From an uncultured Bacillus sp. (GTDB taxonomy: Bacteria; Bacillota; Bacilli; Bacillales; Cytobacillaceae), in contig CALGSR010000146.1 of NCBI GenBank assembly GCA_937902115.1, positions 1 through 18,060 of the forward strand: a stretch of 18,060 nt of DNA, in the 5' to 3' direction. Made by a program: the position numbers and the translations under genes. The notes under the pieces were generated by a model, which was given only the letters and a program-made list of their open reading frames with translations, searched no databases and had not been told where the DNA came from. Shown piece by piece: positions 1 through 6,657 of this stretch (position 1 is the stretch's first letter; the number at the start of each line of letters is the position of its first letter).

Positions 1-12
1 TATATCCCTCCA
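1..12 (-). promoter_or_regulatory. Ribosome binding site of the next minus-strand gene (probably icd)
   Basis: On the minus strand this reads TGGAGGGATATA, a strong Shine-Dalgarno sequence at the right distance for a start codon just beyond the left edge. In Bacillus the gene after citZ is icd (isocitrate dehydrogenase), so that is the inferred owner. None of its coding sequence is in the window. Confidence 0.5.
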
Positions 13-71
13 AGATGTCCTATAAAGTAAATTGTCTATTTATGTCGTAAAATATTGCGACATGACAAATC

Positions 72-101
72 AAAGGTTAGACGAATGAACCTCTAACCTT
101 T
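72..101 (-). other. Hairpin between citZ and the next gene
   Basis: AAAGGTTAGA (72-81) and TCTAACCTTT (92-101) form a perfect 10-bp inverted repeat with a 10-nt loop. In the minus-strand transcript it is followed by GATTTGTCATG rather than a U-tract, so it is a poor terminator for citZ. It may be a partial attenuator, an mRNA-stabilising or processing structure, or a binding site in the spacer between citZ and the presumed icd. The T-rich side lies on the plus strand, but no plus-strand gene precedes it. Confidence 0.45.
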
Positions 102-164
102 TCTTTACTCTCTCTATTTAAACAATTTTTCCAATAGAAAGTAAATAACTTTTATTATTTTTTT

Positions 165-199
165 ATTGACAGGATAATTTTTTTCTATCCTATATCAAT
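165..199 (-). other. Hairpin directly after the citZ stop codon
   Basis: AGGATA (171-176) pairs with TATCCT (186-191), and the outer ATTGA (165-169) pairs with TCAAT (195-199), giving an interrupted stem a few bases past the citZ stop. The sequence after it on the minus strand is A-rich, so it is not a classical terminator. It could protect the 3' end of the citZ message. Confidence 0.35.
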
Positions 200-205
200 G
201 GTTTA

Positions 206-1327
206 TTATTCTCCACGTGCCTCTACAGGAACATACTTTTGCATTCCAGGACCGGTATATTCTGCACGCGGGCGGATTAAACGATTATTTTCATATTGTT
301 CAAGAATATGGGCTAGCCAGCCTGACACACGGCTTACAGCAAAAATTGGTGTAAACAAGTCATGATCGATTCCTAAACTATGATACATGGAAGCAGAATA
401 GAAGTCTACATTTGGCGGCAGATTCTTTTCTCCTGTGACGATGCTTTCAATTCTAACGGACATATCGTATAATTCTGGTTCACCCGTAAGTTTCGTTAAT
501 TTTTCAGACATGGCTTTTAAGTGTTTCGCGCGTGGGTCACCTTTTCGATAGACACGGTGTCCAAAGCCCATAATTTTTTCTTTAATCGCCATTTTCCCAT
601 GAATATATGAATCCACATTTTCAAGGCTTCCAATTTCTGTAAGCATTTTCATAACAGCTTCGTTTGCACCACCATGTAATGGTCCTTTTAATGCTCCAAT
701 TGCTGAAGTAATACCAGAGTATACATCAGAAAGTGTTGCTACACAGACACGTGCCGTAAAGGTAGAAGCATTTAGTTCATGATCCGCATGCAGAATGAGC
801 GCTTTATTAAAAGCTTCTTCAGCAAGTGGTGCAGGTTCTTTTCCTGTCAGCATATATAAGAAATTAGCTGCCAAGCTTAGATCTTTTCTTGGAGCAACCG
901 GCTCTAATCCTTTACGTATACGAGAAAAAGTCGTTACGATCGTCGGTAGTTTTGCTTGTATACGGATGGCTTTGCGGTAATTTGCCGCAGCATCCATTAG
1001 GTCAGCTTCTTCATCATACAATCCCAGTAAAGAAACAGCTGTACGAAGGGCCGCCATTGGATGAACTTGATTAATTGGATACATTTTGAAGTGTTCGATT
1101 ACTTGTTGTGGAAGATCAGCATTTTCGGCAAGTTGCTGCTTTAATTCGTCTAACTGTGACTTTGTTGGCAGTTGTCTGTGCCATAGTAGATAGATGACTT
1201 CTTCAAAGCTAGCATTCTCAGTTAAATCGTCGATGTTGTAGCCGACGTATGTTAATGTGTCATCAATGATGGAACTAACTGATGAGGATGTTGCTACTAC
1301 CCCTTCAAGACCACGTGTTACTGTCAT
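206..1327 (-). CDS. citZ: Citrate synthase
   Basis: A type II-like citrate synthase of 373 aa that condenses oxaloacetate and acetyl-CoA to citrate in the cytoplasm, the entry step of the TCA cycle. Family motifs are clear: HADHELNAST (about 180-189, His183), GPLHGG (His218), GFGHRVYRKGDPR (His257, catalytic region), NVDFYSAS (Asp308, catalytic) and the C-terminal RPRAEYTG (oxaloacetate-binding Arg region). Length is normal for bacilli. The ATG start follows AAAGGAGAGG with about 6 nt spacing. B. subtilis carries both citZ and a minor citA; the position next to ytwI and ytvI makes this citZ. A presumed icd follows within about 200 bp, as in the citZ-icd-mdh operon. A cre-like box and promoter lie upstream in the 1328-1640 spacer. 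Confidence 0.97.
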   Translation of the reverse strand: MTVTRGLEGVVATSSSVSSIIDDTLTYVGYNIDDLTENASFEEVIYLLWHRQLPTKSQLDELKQQLAENADLPQQVIEHFKMYPINQVHPMAALRTAVSLLGLYDEEADLMDAAANYRKAIRIQAKLPTIVTTFSRIRKGLEPVAPRKDLSLAANFLYMLTGKEPAPLAEEAFNKALILHADHELNASTFTARVCVATLSDVYSGITSAIGALKGPLHGGANEAVMKMLTEIGSLENVDSYIHGKMAIKEKIMGFGHRVYRKGDPRAKHLKAMSEKLTKLTGEPELYDMSVRIESIVTGEKNLPPNVDFYSASMYHSLGIDHDLFTPIFAVSRVSGWLAHILEQYENNRLIRPRAEYTGPGMQKYVPVEARGE

Positions 1328-1542
1328 ATAGAATCCTCTCCTTTAAGAAAAAAATTTCCCCATGTTCAAATGTCTGTATTTAAAATAAATATGCATTTTC
1401 AAGCATCAGATAGAATTTTCTGAAATCTAATTTATAATAAACTTAATCTCTATTTAATAAAATCGGCTGCTTATTTGCAGTCGATCACAGACCATAGGAA
1501 ATATGAAATATTATTGAGCGAGTGTTCAATTGAAAGCAAATA

Positions 1543-1556
1543 AGAAAATGCTTACA
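1543..1556 (-). promoter_or_regulatory. Candidate cre (CcpA) box upstream of citZ
   Basis: The minus strand reads TGTAAGCATTTTCT, matching the cre consensus TGWAANCGNTNWCA at 12 of 14 positions; the central CG is CA and the last base differs. Carbon catabolite repression of citZ by CcpA is known in B. subtilis, which supports the reading. It lies about 30 nt downstream of the candidate promoter at 1583-1610, a position typical of roadblock or repression sites. Confidence 0.5.
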
Positions 1557-1582
1557 TTTTATAACTTACTACGATGAAAGCT

Positions 1583-1610
1583 ATTTTAACACAAATACTA
1601 TTATAAACAA
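1583..1610 (-). promoter_or_regulatory. Candidate sigma-A promoter for citZ
   Basis: On the minus strand TTGTTT (1605-1610) is followed after 16 nt by TAAAAT (1583-1588), which carries the extended -10 dinucleotide TG one base upstream. It would give an untranslated leader of about 250 nt. Other weak -35/-10 pairs exist closer to the gene, for example TTGAAC near 1527-1532, so the choice is uncertain. I saw no clear ATAA-N7-TTAT dyad of the CcpC type in the spacer. Confidence 0.35.
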
Positions 1611-1641
1611 TTATCAGACTCTTGTGAATGGTAACAAATTT

Positions 1642-1668
1642 AAAACAGGTAAAAAGACCTGATTTTTT
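1642..1668 (-). terminator. Intrinsic terminator of ytwI
   Basis: On the minus strand CAGGT (complement of 1657-1661) pairs with ACCTG (complement of 1646-1650) around a 6-nt loop and is followed by TTTT then AAATTT. It starts about ten bases after the ytwI stop. The plus strand also carries TTTTTT after the stem, so it could act both ways. Confidence 0.65.
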
Positions 1669-1672
1669 GTAA

Positions 1673-2134
1673 TTATTTAATCATTTCAACTATTTTCATC
1701 GCTACATAAGCAATTCCTGCTCCAATCAAAGGACCAACTGCAACTCCCTTGAACAAAGCTACGGCTAATATCGTACCTATCACTAGAGCCGTTGTAATTT
1801 CTGGATCTTCAGCTAAAAGATGAACCCCACCCTTAGCTAACAGCGCCACCGCCACCCCTGATAAAAGTGCAATCCAAGCAAATGGGGATTTGAAGGTAGT
1901 TGCCAAATCTTTGAAGCCAATTTCACCGCTTGCAATTGGAGCTAATACAGCAATTGTTATAACTGTAACCCCCCAATTGATTCCTTTTGTTTGCAAGAAA
2001 GAAAATAGCTTCGAATCACCCCCGGCTAATTTCAAAACCATTAAAACAGCCACGGCAAACATAAGTGATTGATTCTTTGCGATAAACCCTATTACTAGTA
2101 AAAGTATTAAAAAAAGCGTTGCTTGTGATATCAA
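1673..2134 (-). CDS. ytwI: DUF441 family membrane protein YtwI
   Basis: A small, very hydrophobic protein of about 153 aa of the DUF441 (YtwI) family, with about four membrane segments: TLFLILLLVIGFIAKN near the N-terminus, a long hydrophobic stretch ending VLMVLKLAG, a segment FAWIALLSGVAVALLA and a Gly/Ala-rich C-terminal segment. Molecular function is not known to me; inner membrane location is inferred. The frame extends upstream to an ATG at 2191, but I choose the TTG at 2132-2134 because AGAGAGGAG lies about 8 nt before it and the shorter protein matches the usual family length. It lies between citZ and ytvI as in B. subtilis, with its own promoter and terminator, so it is likely monocistronic. 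Confidence 0.85.
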   Translation of the reverse strand: MISQATLFLILLLVIGFIAKNQSLMFAVAVLMVLKLAGGDSKLFSFLQTKGINWGVTVITIAVLAPIASGEIGFKDLATTFKSPFAWIALLSGVAVALLAKGGVHLLAEDPEITTALVIGTILAVALFKGVAVGPLIGAGIAYVAMKIVEMIK

Positions 2135-2165
2135 CGGAAATACTCCTCTCTGTTGATACGTTATT

Positions 2166-2191
2166 ATTGTATCATACCTTAAAAAGTTCAA
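2166..2191 (-). promoter_or_regulatory. Candidate sigma-A promoter for ytwI (extended -10)
   Basis: On the minus strand TGATACAAT forms an extended -10 (TACAAT at 2166-2171). A -35-like TTGAAC (2186-2191) sits only 14 nt upstream, so the extended -10 probably carries most of the activity. The -10 also overlaps the dyad TGATAC (2154-2159) / GTATCA (2169-2174). The start codon of ytwI is about 32 nt downstream. Confidence 0.45.
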
Positions 2192-2250
2192 AAAGTTTTA
2201 TCTTTAAAAAATATTATTATTAATGTTCCTTTAATTTACTGAAATAACCA

Positions 2251-2297
2251 TTTACTATGAAAATAAGGAATCTTTTTTCAGTTCATTTCGTAGTAAA
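2251..2297. repeat. 12-bp interrupted inverted repeat upstream of ytvI
   Basis: TTTACTATGAAA (2251-2262) and TTTCGTAGTAAA (2286-2297) are complementary over 12 bp with one G-U type mismatch, separated by 23 nt. No U-tract follows, so it is not a terminator. It could be a leader RNA hairpin or an operator for ytvI. Confidence 0.45.
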
Positions 2298-2390
2298 AGC
2301 TACCAATGTAGGAATTTAAGACGAAGGATCAGGAATATGATTCCAAAACTCACTTGTTTTAATAGTACGAAGAATAGGGGGTATTTACCA

Positions 2391-3509
2391 TTGAGTCATG
2401 TGTATCTTAATCGAACTATGAGATTCCTCTTTGTAAGTGGAGCAATTGTGTTCACATTGATTGGTTTATTTTACCTATCAAAAGTAACCTACCCGTTCCT
2501 GATTGGATTTGCTATCGCCTTTTTAATTAATCCACTTGTTAATTTTTTTCAAGAAAAAGCCAGGATGCCCCGCTCTCTCGCTGTAATTATTGCATTAACT
2601 CTTGTCTTCTCTTTCTTTGCCGGAGTCATTACCCTACTTGTGGCAGAGATCGTTTCAAGTGCCGATGAATTGGCTAAAATTGTACCGAAACAACTTGAAA
2701 TATTGATTAGGTATATCGAACATTTTATTGCGGCGCAAATCATCCCATTTTACAATCAACTCACCAATTTATTTGATCATTTAGGAAGCGGACAGCAGGA
2801 AACGATTCTCAAAAACATTCAAAATGTGGGGAATACGATCGGAACAACATTAGGAGACTTTATCCAGCGCTTTTTCAGATTTATTCCGACTATCATTTCC
2901 TGGTTTCCTAATGCTGCCTCTGTATTAATCTTTTCACTATTAGCTACCTTTTTTATTGGCAAAGACTGGGCAAAGCTTGCCGCGAGAAGCAGGACTCTTA
3001 TACCAAAAAAAGCTAAGGAGAGCAGTCGTTCTGTACTGATTGAGCTAAAAAAAGCGTTATTTGGTTTTATAAAGGCACAGCTTACTCTTATTTCATTAAC
3101 AACGGTGATTATTTTAGTTGGCCTTTTAATTCTTCGTGTCAATTACGCCGTCACAATTGCTTTGATTACCGGGCTTGTTGACTTACTCCCGTACCTCGGA
3201 ACAGGACTTATTTTTGTTCCTTGGATTATCTATCAAGCCATTACAGGAAATATAGGGCTTGCGATAGGACTAGCCGTTCTCTATATCGTCGTTCTTGTAC
3301 AAAGGCAGTTAATGGAACCGAAGGTGTTATCCTCCAATATAGGTCTGGATCCTCTAGCGACTTTAATTGCCTTATTTATCGGTTTTAAATTGATTGGTTT
3401 TTTAGGACTCATTATCGGACCTGTTACACTTGTCATTCTTACAACCTTGCATAGAGCCAATGTGTTTCGGGATTTATGGACATTTATCAAAGGGAATGAA
3501 GCCCCATAA
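2391..3509 (+). CDS. ytvI: Sporulation integral membrane protein YtvI (AI-2E transporter family)
   Basis: A polytopic membrane protein of the UPF0118/AI-2E exporter family, YtvI subgroup, whose members are annotated as sporulation integral membrane proteins; the transported substrate is not established. Hydrophobic segments occur at the N-terminus (MRFLFVSGAIVF onward), around VTYPFLIGFAIAFLINPL, LAVIIALTLVFSFFAGV, after a soluble middle part at NAASVLIFSLLATFF, and in the C-terminal half typical of the family, including LVDLLPYLGTG and GLIIGPVTLVIL. I prefer the TTG at 2391 (about 372 aa), preceded by GGGGG at 2377-2381 with 9 nt spacing, because the protein then starts close to the first membrane segment as in relatives. 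An ATG at 2337 with AAGGA upstream would add 18 residues. It converges on pyk, with a strong terminator between. Confidence 0.88.
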   Translation: MSHVYLNRTMRFLFVSGAIVFTLIGLFYLSKVTYPFLIGFAIAFLINPLVNFFQEKARMPRSLAVIIALTLVFSFFAGVITLLVAEIVSSADELAKIVPKQLEILIRYIEHFIAAQIIPFYNQLTNLFDHLGSGQQETILKNIQNVGNTIGTTLGDFIQRFFRFIPTIISWFPNAASVLIFSLLATFFIGKDWAKLAARSRTLIPKKAKESSRSVLIELKKALFGFIKAQLTLISLTTVIILVGLLILRVNYAVTIALITGLVDLLPYLGTGLIFVPWIIYQAITGNIGLAIGLAVLYIVVLVQRQLMEPKVLSSNIGLDPLATLIALFIGFKLIGFLGLIIGPVTLVILTTLHRANVFRDLWTFIKGNEAP

Positions 3510-3521
3510 TTCTAGTCATAT

Positions 3522-3554
3522 AAAACGTCAGTCTTTTTTTAAGACTGACGTTTT
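3522..3554 (+). terminator. Strong terminator after ytvI
   Basis: AAAACGTCAGTCTT (3522-3535) and AAGACTGACGTTTT (3541-3554) form a perfect 14-bp stem with a TTTTT loop, starting about 12 nt after the ytvI stop. The A/T ends of the stem give a short U-tract in either direction, so it may insulate both ytvI and the converging pyk transcript. Confidence 0.85.
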
Positions 3555-3587
3555 ATGCGACTTATTTTTCACTTCACTTGAACAATT

Positions 3588-3615
3588 AGGAAAAGGAAGG
3601 AATGTCCTTCCTCCC
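3588..3615 (-). terminator. Intrinsic terminator of pyk
   Basis: On the minus strand a purine-rich arm ending GGAAGGA pairs with TCCTTCC around the 3-nt loop CAT, followed by TTTTCC. It begins within ten bases of the pyk stop codon. The U-tract is short but the stem is GC-rich. Confidence 0.7.
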
Positions 3616-3621
3616 CTTTGA

Positions 3622-5382
3622 TTATAGTACGCTTGCGTGTCCATTGTAGATATTTCCGCTACTTGCATCTACCGTAATATCCTGTCCATCTTTAAACAAG
3701 TCAATCGCACCTGCCACTCCAACGATAACCGGGATCCCCATATTTAACCCGACTACAGCTGCATGACTCGTTAATCCGCCTTCTTCTGTAATCAGAGCGC
3801 TGCATTTTTCAATAGCAGGAACCATGTCTTTATCCGTACCATATGCGACTAGGATAGAACCCTCTTCTACCTTTTTAATTGCTTCCTCAGCAGCTTTCGC
3901 TACTACTACTTTACCGAAGGCTGATTTCCGTCCAATTCCTTGGCCCCTAGCGATTATATCCCCAACAAGGTGAATTTTCATCAGATTGGTTGTTCCAGCA
4001 TAACCCACTGGAACTCCAGCAGTGATTACAACTAAATCGCCATGTGATACGATCCCGCTGTTTAAACTTTCGGTTACCGCATTTTCGAGCATATCATCCG
4101 TTGTCTCTGATTTTTGCCCTTGTTGCGGATAAACACCCCATACTAAAGCCAATCTTCTTAATACATGCTCATTTGCAGTCACTGCTATAATCGGCGCTTT
4201 TGGCCGGTACTTTGCAATCATTCTTGCTGTATAGCCGCTTTCTGTCGATGTGATAATAGCATTGCATGATAAGTTTAATGCGGTATGGGCTACTGATTGA
4301 CCAATTGCATCTGTTATCGTATGTTCACTATCTTTACTGTGCGAAGATAAGAGCTTCTTGTGATCCAAAGCAGATTCTGCACGTGATGCTATATTATGCA
4401 TCGTCTGAACAGCTTCCACCGGATACGTCCCTGCAGCCGTTTCCCCGGATAGCATAATCGCATCTGTTCCGTCGAAGATTGCATTCGCTACATCACTCGC
4501 TTCTGCACGTGTAGGACGTGGATTTCTCTGCATGGAATCAAGCATTTGCGTCGCAGTGATTACCGGTTTTCCAAAGGCATTGCATTTTTTTATTAAATTC
4601 TTTTGCACTAATGGTACTTCTTCGGCAGGTATTTCTACCCCTAGATCTCCTCGGGCCACCATTAATCCATCAGATACTTCAAGAATGCTGTCAATATTAT
4701 CGACACCTTCCTGATTTTCAATCTTAGGGATGATTTGAATATATTCAGCATTATTTTCTTCCAGTAATCGCTTGATTTCTAACACATCAGAAGGACGGCG
4801 CACAAAAGAGGCAGCAATAAAATCAAGCTTTTGCTCAATCCCAAATAGAATATCACTTGCATCCTTTTCTGTAATTCCCGGCAAATTGACAGATACCCCC
4901 GGTACATTGACTCCTTTTTTATTTTTTAAAGTACCGGTATTCAAAACATTAACGTGAATTTCACCGTTTGCTTTATCAATGTTTGTTACTTCCAAACCGA
5001 TTAACCCGTCATCGAGCAATATTTTAGAACCCGGATGAACATCATCAATTAAACCTTCATATGTAACAGAAAACCTTTCCGGTGTTCCTTCTACTTCTTT
5101 CATAGATACGATGGATTGGCTGCCTGAAACAAGTTCAATGGCTCCATTCACCATATTATGGGTCCTGATTTCCGGCCCTTTTGTATCAAGGAGAATCGCA
5201 ATGTTTTTCCCTGTTTTTCTGGAAGCTTCACGGATATTCTGAATTCTCTGTGCATGTTCCTCATGGTTTCCGTGAGAAAAATTTAAGCGGGCAACATTCA
5301 TACCTGCTTCAATTAAATGGGTTAATTTTTCAATACTTTCACTAGCAGGTCCTATTGTACATACAATCTTTGTTTTTCGCAT
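3622..5382 (-). CDS. pyk: Pyruvate kinase with C-terminal PEP-utiliser domain
   Basis: Converts phosphoenolpyruvate and ADP to pyruvate and ATP, the last step of glycolysis, in the cytoplasm. The barrel carries TIGPAS near residue 9, ARLNFSHG (Arg32, Asn34, Ser36), LLDTKGPEIRT (64-74), IIPKIEN (catalytic Lys220, metal ligand Glu222), ARGDLG (metal ligand Asp246) and TATQMLDSM (Thr278). At 586 aa it has the extra C-terminal domain usual in Bacillus and Geobacillus enzymes, with a PEP-synthase-like phosphohistidine motif GGLTSHAAV (His540). The start is ATG after AAGGAGG with 8 nt spacing. It follows pfkA by 29 bp without a terminator, so the two form a glycolytic operon transcribed from the pfkA promoter. 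Confidence 0.98.
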   Translation of the reverse strand: MRKTKIVCTIGPASESIEKLTHLIEAGMNVARLNFSHGNHEEHAQRIQNIREASRKTGKNIAILLDTKGPEIRTHNMVNGAIELVSGSQSIVSMKEVEGTPERFSVTYEGLIDDVHPGSKILLDDGLIGLEVTNIDKANGEIHVNVLNTGTLKNKKGVNVPGVSVNLPGITEKDASDILFGIEQKLDFIAASFVRRPSDVLEIKRLLEENNAEYIQIIPKIENQEGVDNIDSILEVSDGLMVARGDLGVEIPAEEVPLVQKNLIKKCNAFGKPVITATQMLDSMQRNPRPTRAEASDVANAIFDGTDAIMLSGETAAGTYPVEAVQTMHNIASRAESALDHKKLLSSHSKDSEHTITDAIGQSVAHTALNLSCNAIITSTESGYTARMIAKYRPKAPIIAVTANEHVLRRLALVWGVYPQQGQKSETTDDMLENAVTESLNSGIVSHGDLVVITAGVPVGYAGTTNLMKIHLVGDIIARGQGIGRKSAFGKVVVAKAAEEAIKKVEEGSILVAYGTDKDMVPAIEKCSALITEEGGLTSHAAVVGLNMGIPVIVGVAGAIDLFKDGQDITVDASSGNIYNGHASVL

Positions 5383-5411
5383 ATTATTAACCTCCTTGGG
5401 GTAGTAAACAT

Positions 5412-6371
5412 TTAAATGGATAATTCCTTTGATAAAGTAAGTAAATTGAGATCTATAGTATGTGTCTTATTTAAAACTTCTTTTAATGGCTTATCAATGA
5501 CTCGATTATTTTCTATACCAACAGCTCTACCGCCTTGCCCTTCTATCAGCAATTCTATTGCACGAGCGCCAAGTCTTGAAGCTAATACACGGTCAAATGC
5601 TGTAGGAGAGCCTCCGCGCTGAATATGACCTAGAACTGAAACACGGGTATCAATGTTTGTTAGCTGCTTGATTTGTTTCCCTAGTTCAACACCGCTGGAT
5701 ACCCCTTCTGCCACTACGATGATACTATGCCTCTTCCCTCGTTCTTCTCCCTTTTTTAAACGAGCGCAGATTTCATGAATGTCAAAAGGGTCTTCCGGAA
5801 TGACGATTGTTTCTGCTCCGCCTGCAAGCCCGGACCACAAAGCAATATCACCGGCATTTCGACCCATTACCTCAATAATAAAGGTTCGATCATGGGATGT
5901 TGCCGTATCGCGTATTTTATCAATAGCATCGATCACTGTATTTAAAGCCGTATCAAAACCAATGGTAAATTGGGTGCCGCAAATGTCATTATCGATCGTA
6001 CCCGGGACACCAATACTTGGAAAACCAAGTTCAAACAGCGCCTTCGCACCGTGGAAGGAACCATCCCCGCCAATCACAACAAGTCCATCCATTCCAGAAT
6101 TTTTTAACTGCTGTAATCCCCTTTGCTGCCCGTCTTTTGTTTTAAATTCATCGCATCTCGCTGACAAAAGCATTGTACCACCGCGATGAATAATATCTCC
6201 TACAGAACCTAGTTCTAATTTCCTGAAATCTCCACTGATAAGTCCTGCATATCCTCCAAAAATTCCATATACTTCAACATTATGATAAATCGCCTTACGG
6301 ACAACCGCCCGTATAGCTGCATTCATCCCGGGAGCATCACCACCGCTTGTTAATACACCTATCCTTTTCAT
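5412..6371 (-). CDS. pfkA: ATP-dependent 6-phosphofructokinase
   Basis: Phosphorylates fructose 6-phosphate to fructose 1,6-bisphosphate, the committed step of glycolysis. At 319 aa it has the standard bacterial length. Visible motifs: TSGGDAPGMNAA (8-19, ATP binding), GGDGS (101-105, Mg-ATP), GTIDNDI (124-130, catalytic Asp127), Arg162, MGRNAGD (169-175) and GHIQRGGSP (249-257, substrate His and Arg). The allosteric site residues known from the Geobacillus enzyme (Arg21, Arg25, Arg154, Glu187, Arg211) are all present, so ADP activation and PEP inhibition are expected. The ATG start follows GGGAGG with 7 nt spacing. It is the first gene of the pfkA-pyk unit, with a sigma-A promoter and an upstream cre-like box in the 6372-6616 spacer. 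Confidence 0.98.
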   Translation of the reverse strand: MKRIGVLTSGGDAPGMNAAIRAVVRKAIYHNVEVYGIFGGYAGLISGDFRKLELGSVGDIIHRGGTMLLSARCDEFKTKDGQQRGLQQLKNSGMDGLVVIGGDGSFHGAKALFELGFPSIGVPGTIDNDICGTQFTIGFDTALNTVIDAIDKIRDTATSHDRTFIIEVMGRNAGDIALWSGLAGGAETIVIPEDPFDIHEICARLKKGEERGKRHSIIVVAEGVSSGVELGKQIKQLTNIDTRVSVLGHIQRGGSPTAFDRVLASRLGARAIELLIEGQGGRAVGIENNRVIDKPLKEVLNKTHTIDLNLLTLSKELSI

Positions 6372-6478
6372 TGATTGGCCTCCCTGTTTTTCTATTTACA
6401 CTATGTATCTTGTTGAAAATTATATATAAAACGAACGAACAAAGATTATTATAAGCAGTAGATCACAGGAATATTTCT

Positions 6479-6507
6479 AAAATAACATGAAGAATCTGGT
6501 ATCTCAA
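6479..6507 (-). promoter_or_regulatory. Candidate sigma-A promoter for pfkA-pyk
   Basis: On the minus strand TTGAGA (6502-6507), then exactly 17 nt, then TATTTT (6479-6484) with an extended -10 TG. This gives a leader of about 100 nt. A second perfect TATAAT lies further downstream (complement of about 6448-6453) but has no good -35, so it could be an alternative weaker start. Confidence 0.55.
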
Positions 6508-6540
6508 CTAAAACCGTAAAAGGCGGAATTGTATGTGAAC

Positions 6541-6554
6541 TGAAAACGTTTTAA
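6541..6554 (-). promoter_or_regulatory. Candidate cre (CcpA) box upstream of the pfkA promoter
   Basis: The minus strand reads TTAAAACGTTTTCA, matching TGWAANCGNTNWCA at 13 of 14 positions with the central CG intact. It lies about 75 bp upstream of the inferred transcription start. Sites upstream of the -35 are usually linked to CcpA activation (as at ackA) rather than repression, so activation of glycolysis is the inference. Confidence 0.5.
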
Positions 6555-6615
6555 CATGTATTTTATCCTATAAAAACCTTGATTATATGAGTTTTATCCC
6601 GGTATTAAAATGAGA

Positions 6616-6657
6616 TAAAATAAAAAACGCACCCGGAAAAGTACGTTTTTTATTTTA
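6616..6657 (-). terminator. Terminator of accDA, overlapping the accA stop codon
   Basis: TAAAATAAAAAACG (6616-6629) and CGTTTTTTATTTTA (6644-6657) form a perfect 14-bp stem around the loop CACCCGGAAAAGTA. The minus-strand transcript ends the stem in a long U-rich arm, CGTTTTTTATTTTA. The promoter-distal arm of the gene (last codons plus stop) is part of the stem, so translation termination and transcription termination are physically coupled. Confidence 0.8.

Noticed and set aside
2819..3142. 107-codon minus-strand frame inside ytvI
   Set aside because: Antisense to a clear membrane protein gene; the basic composition is that of a reversed hydrophobic coding region.
5779..6189. 136-codon open frame on the plus strand inside pfkA
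   Set aside because: It is fully antisense to a highly conserved enzyme, has no ribosome site and its Ser/Pro-rich translation looks like a shadow frame.
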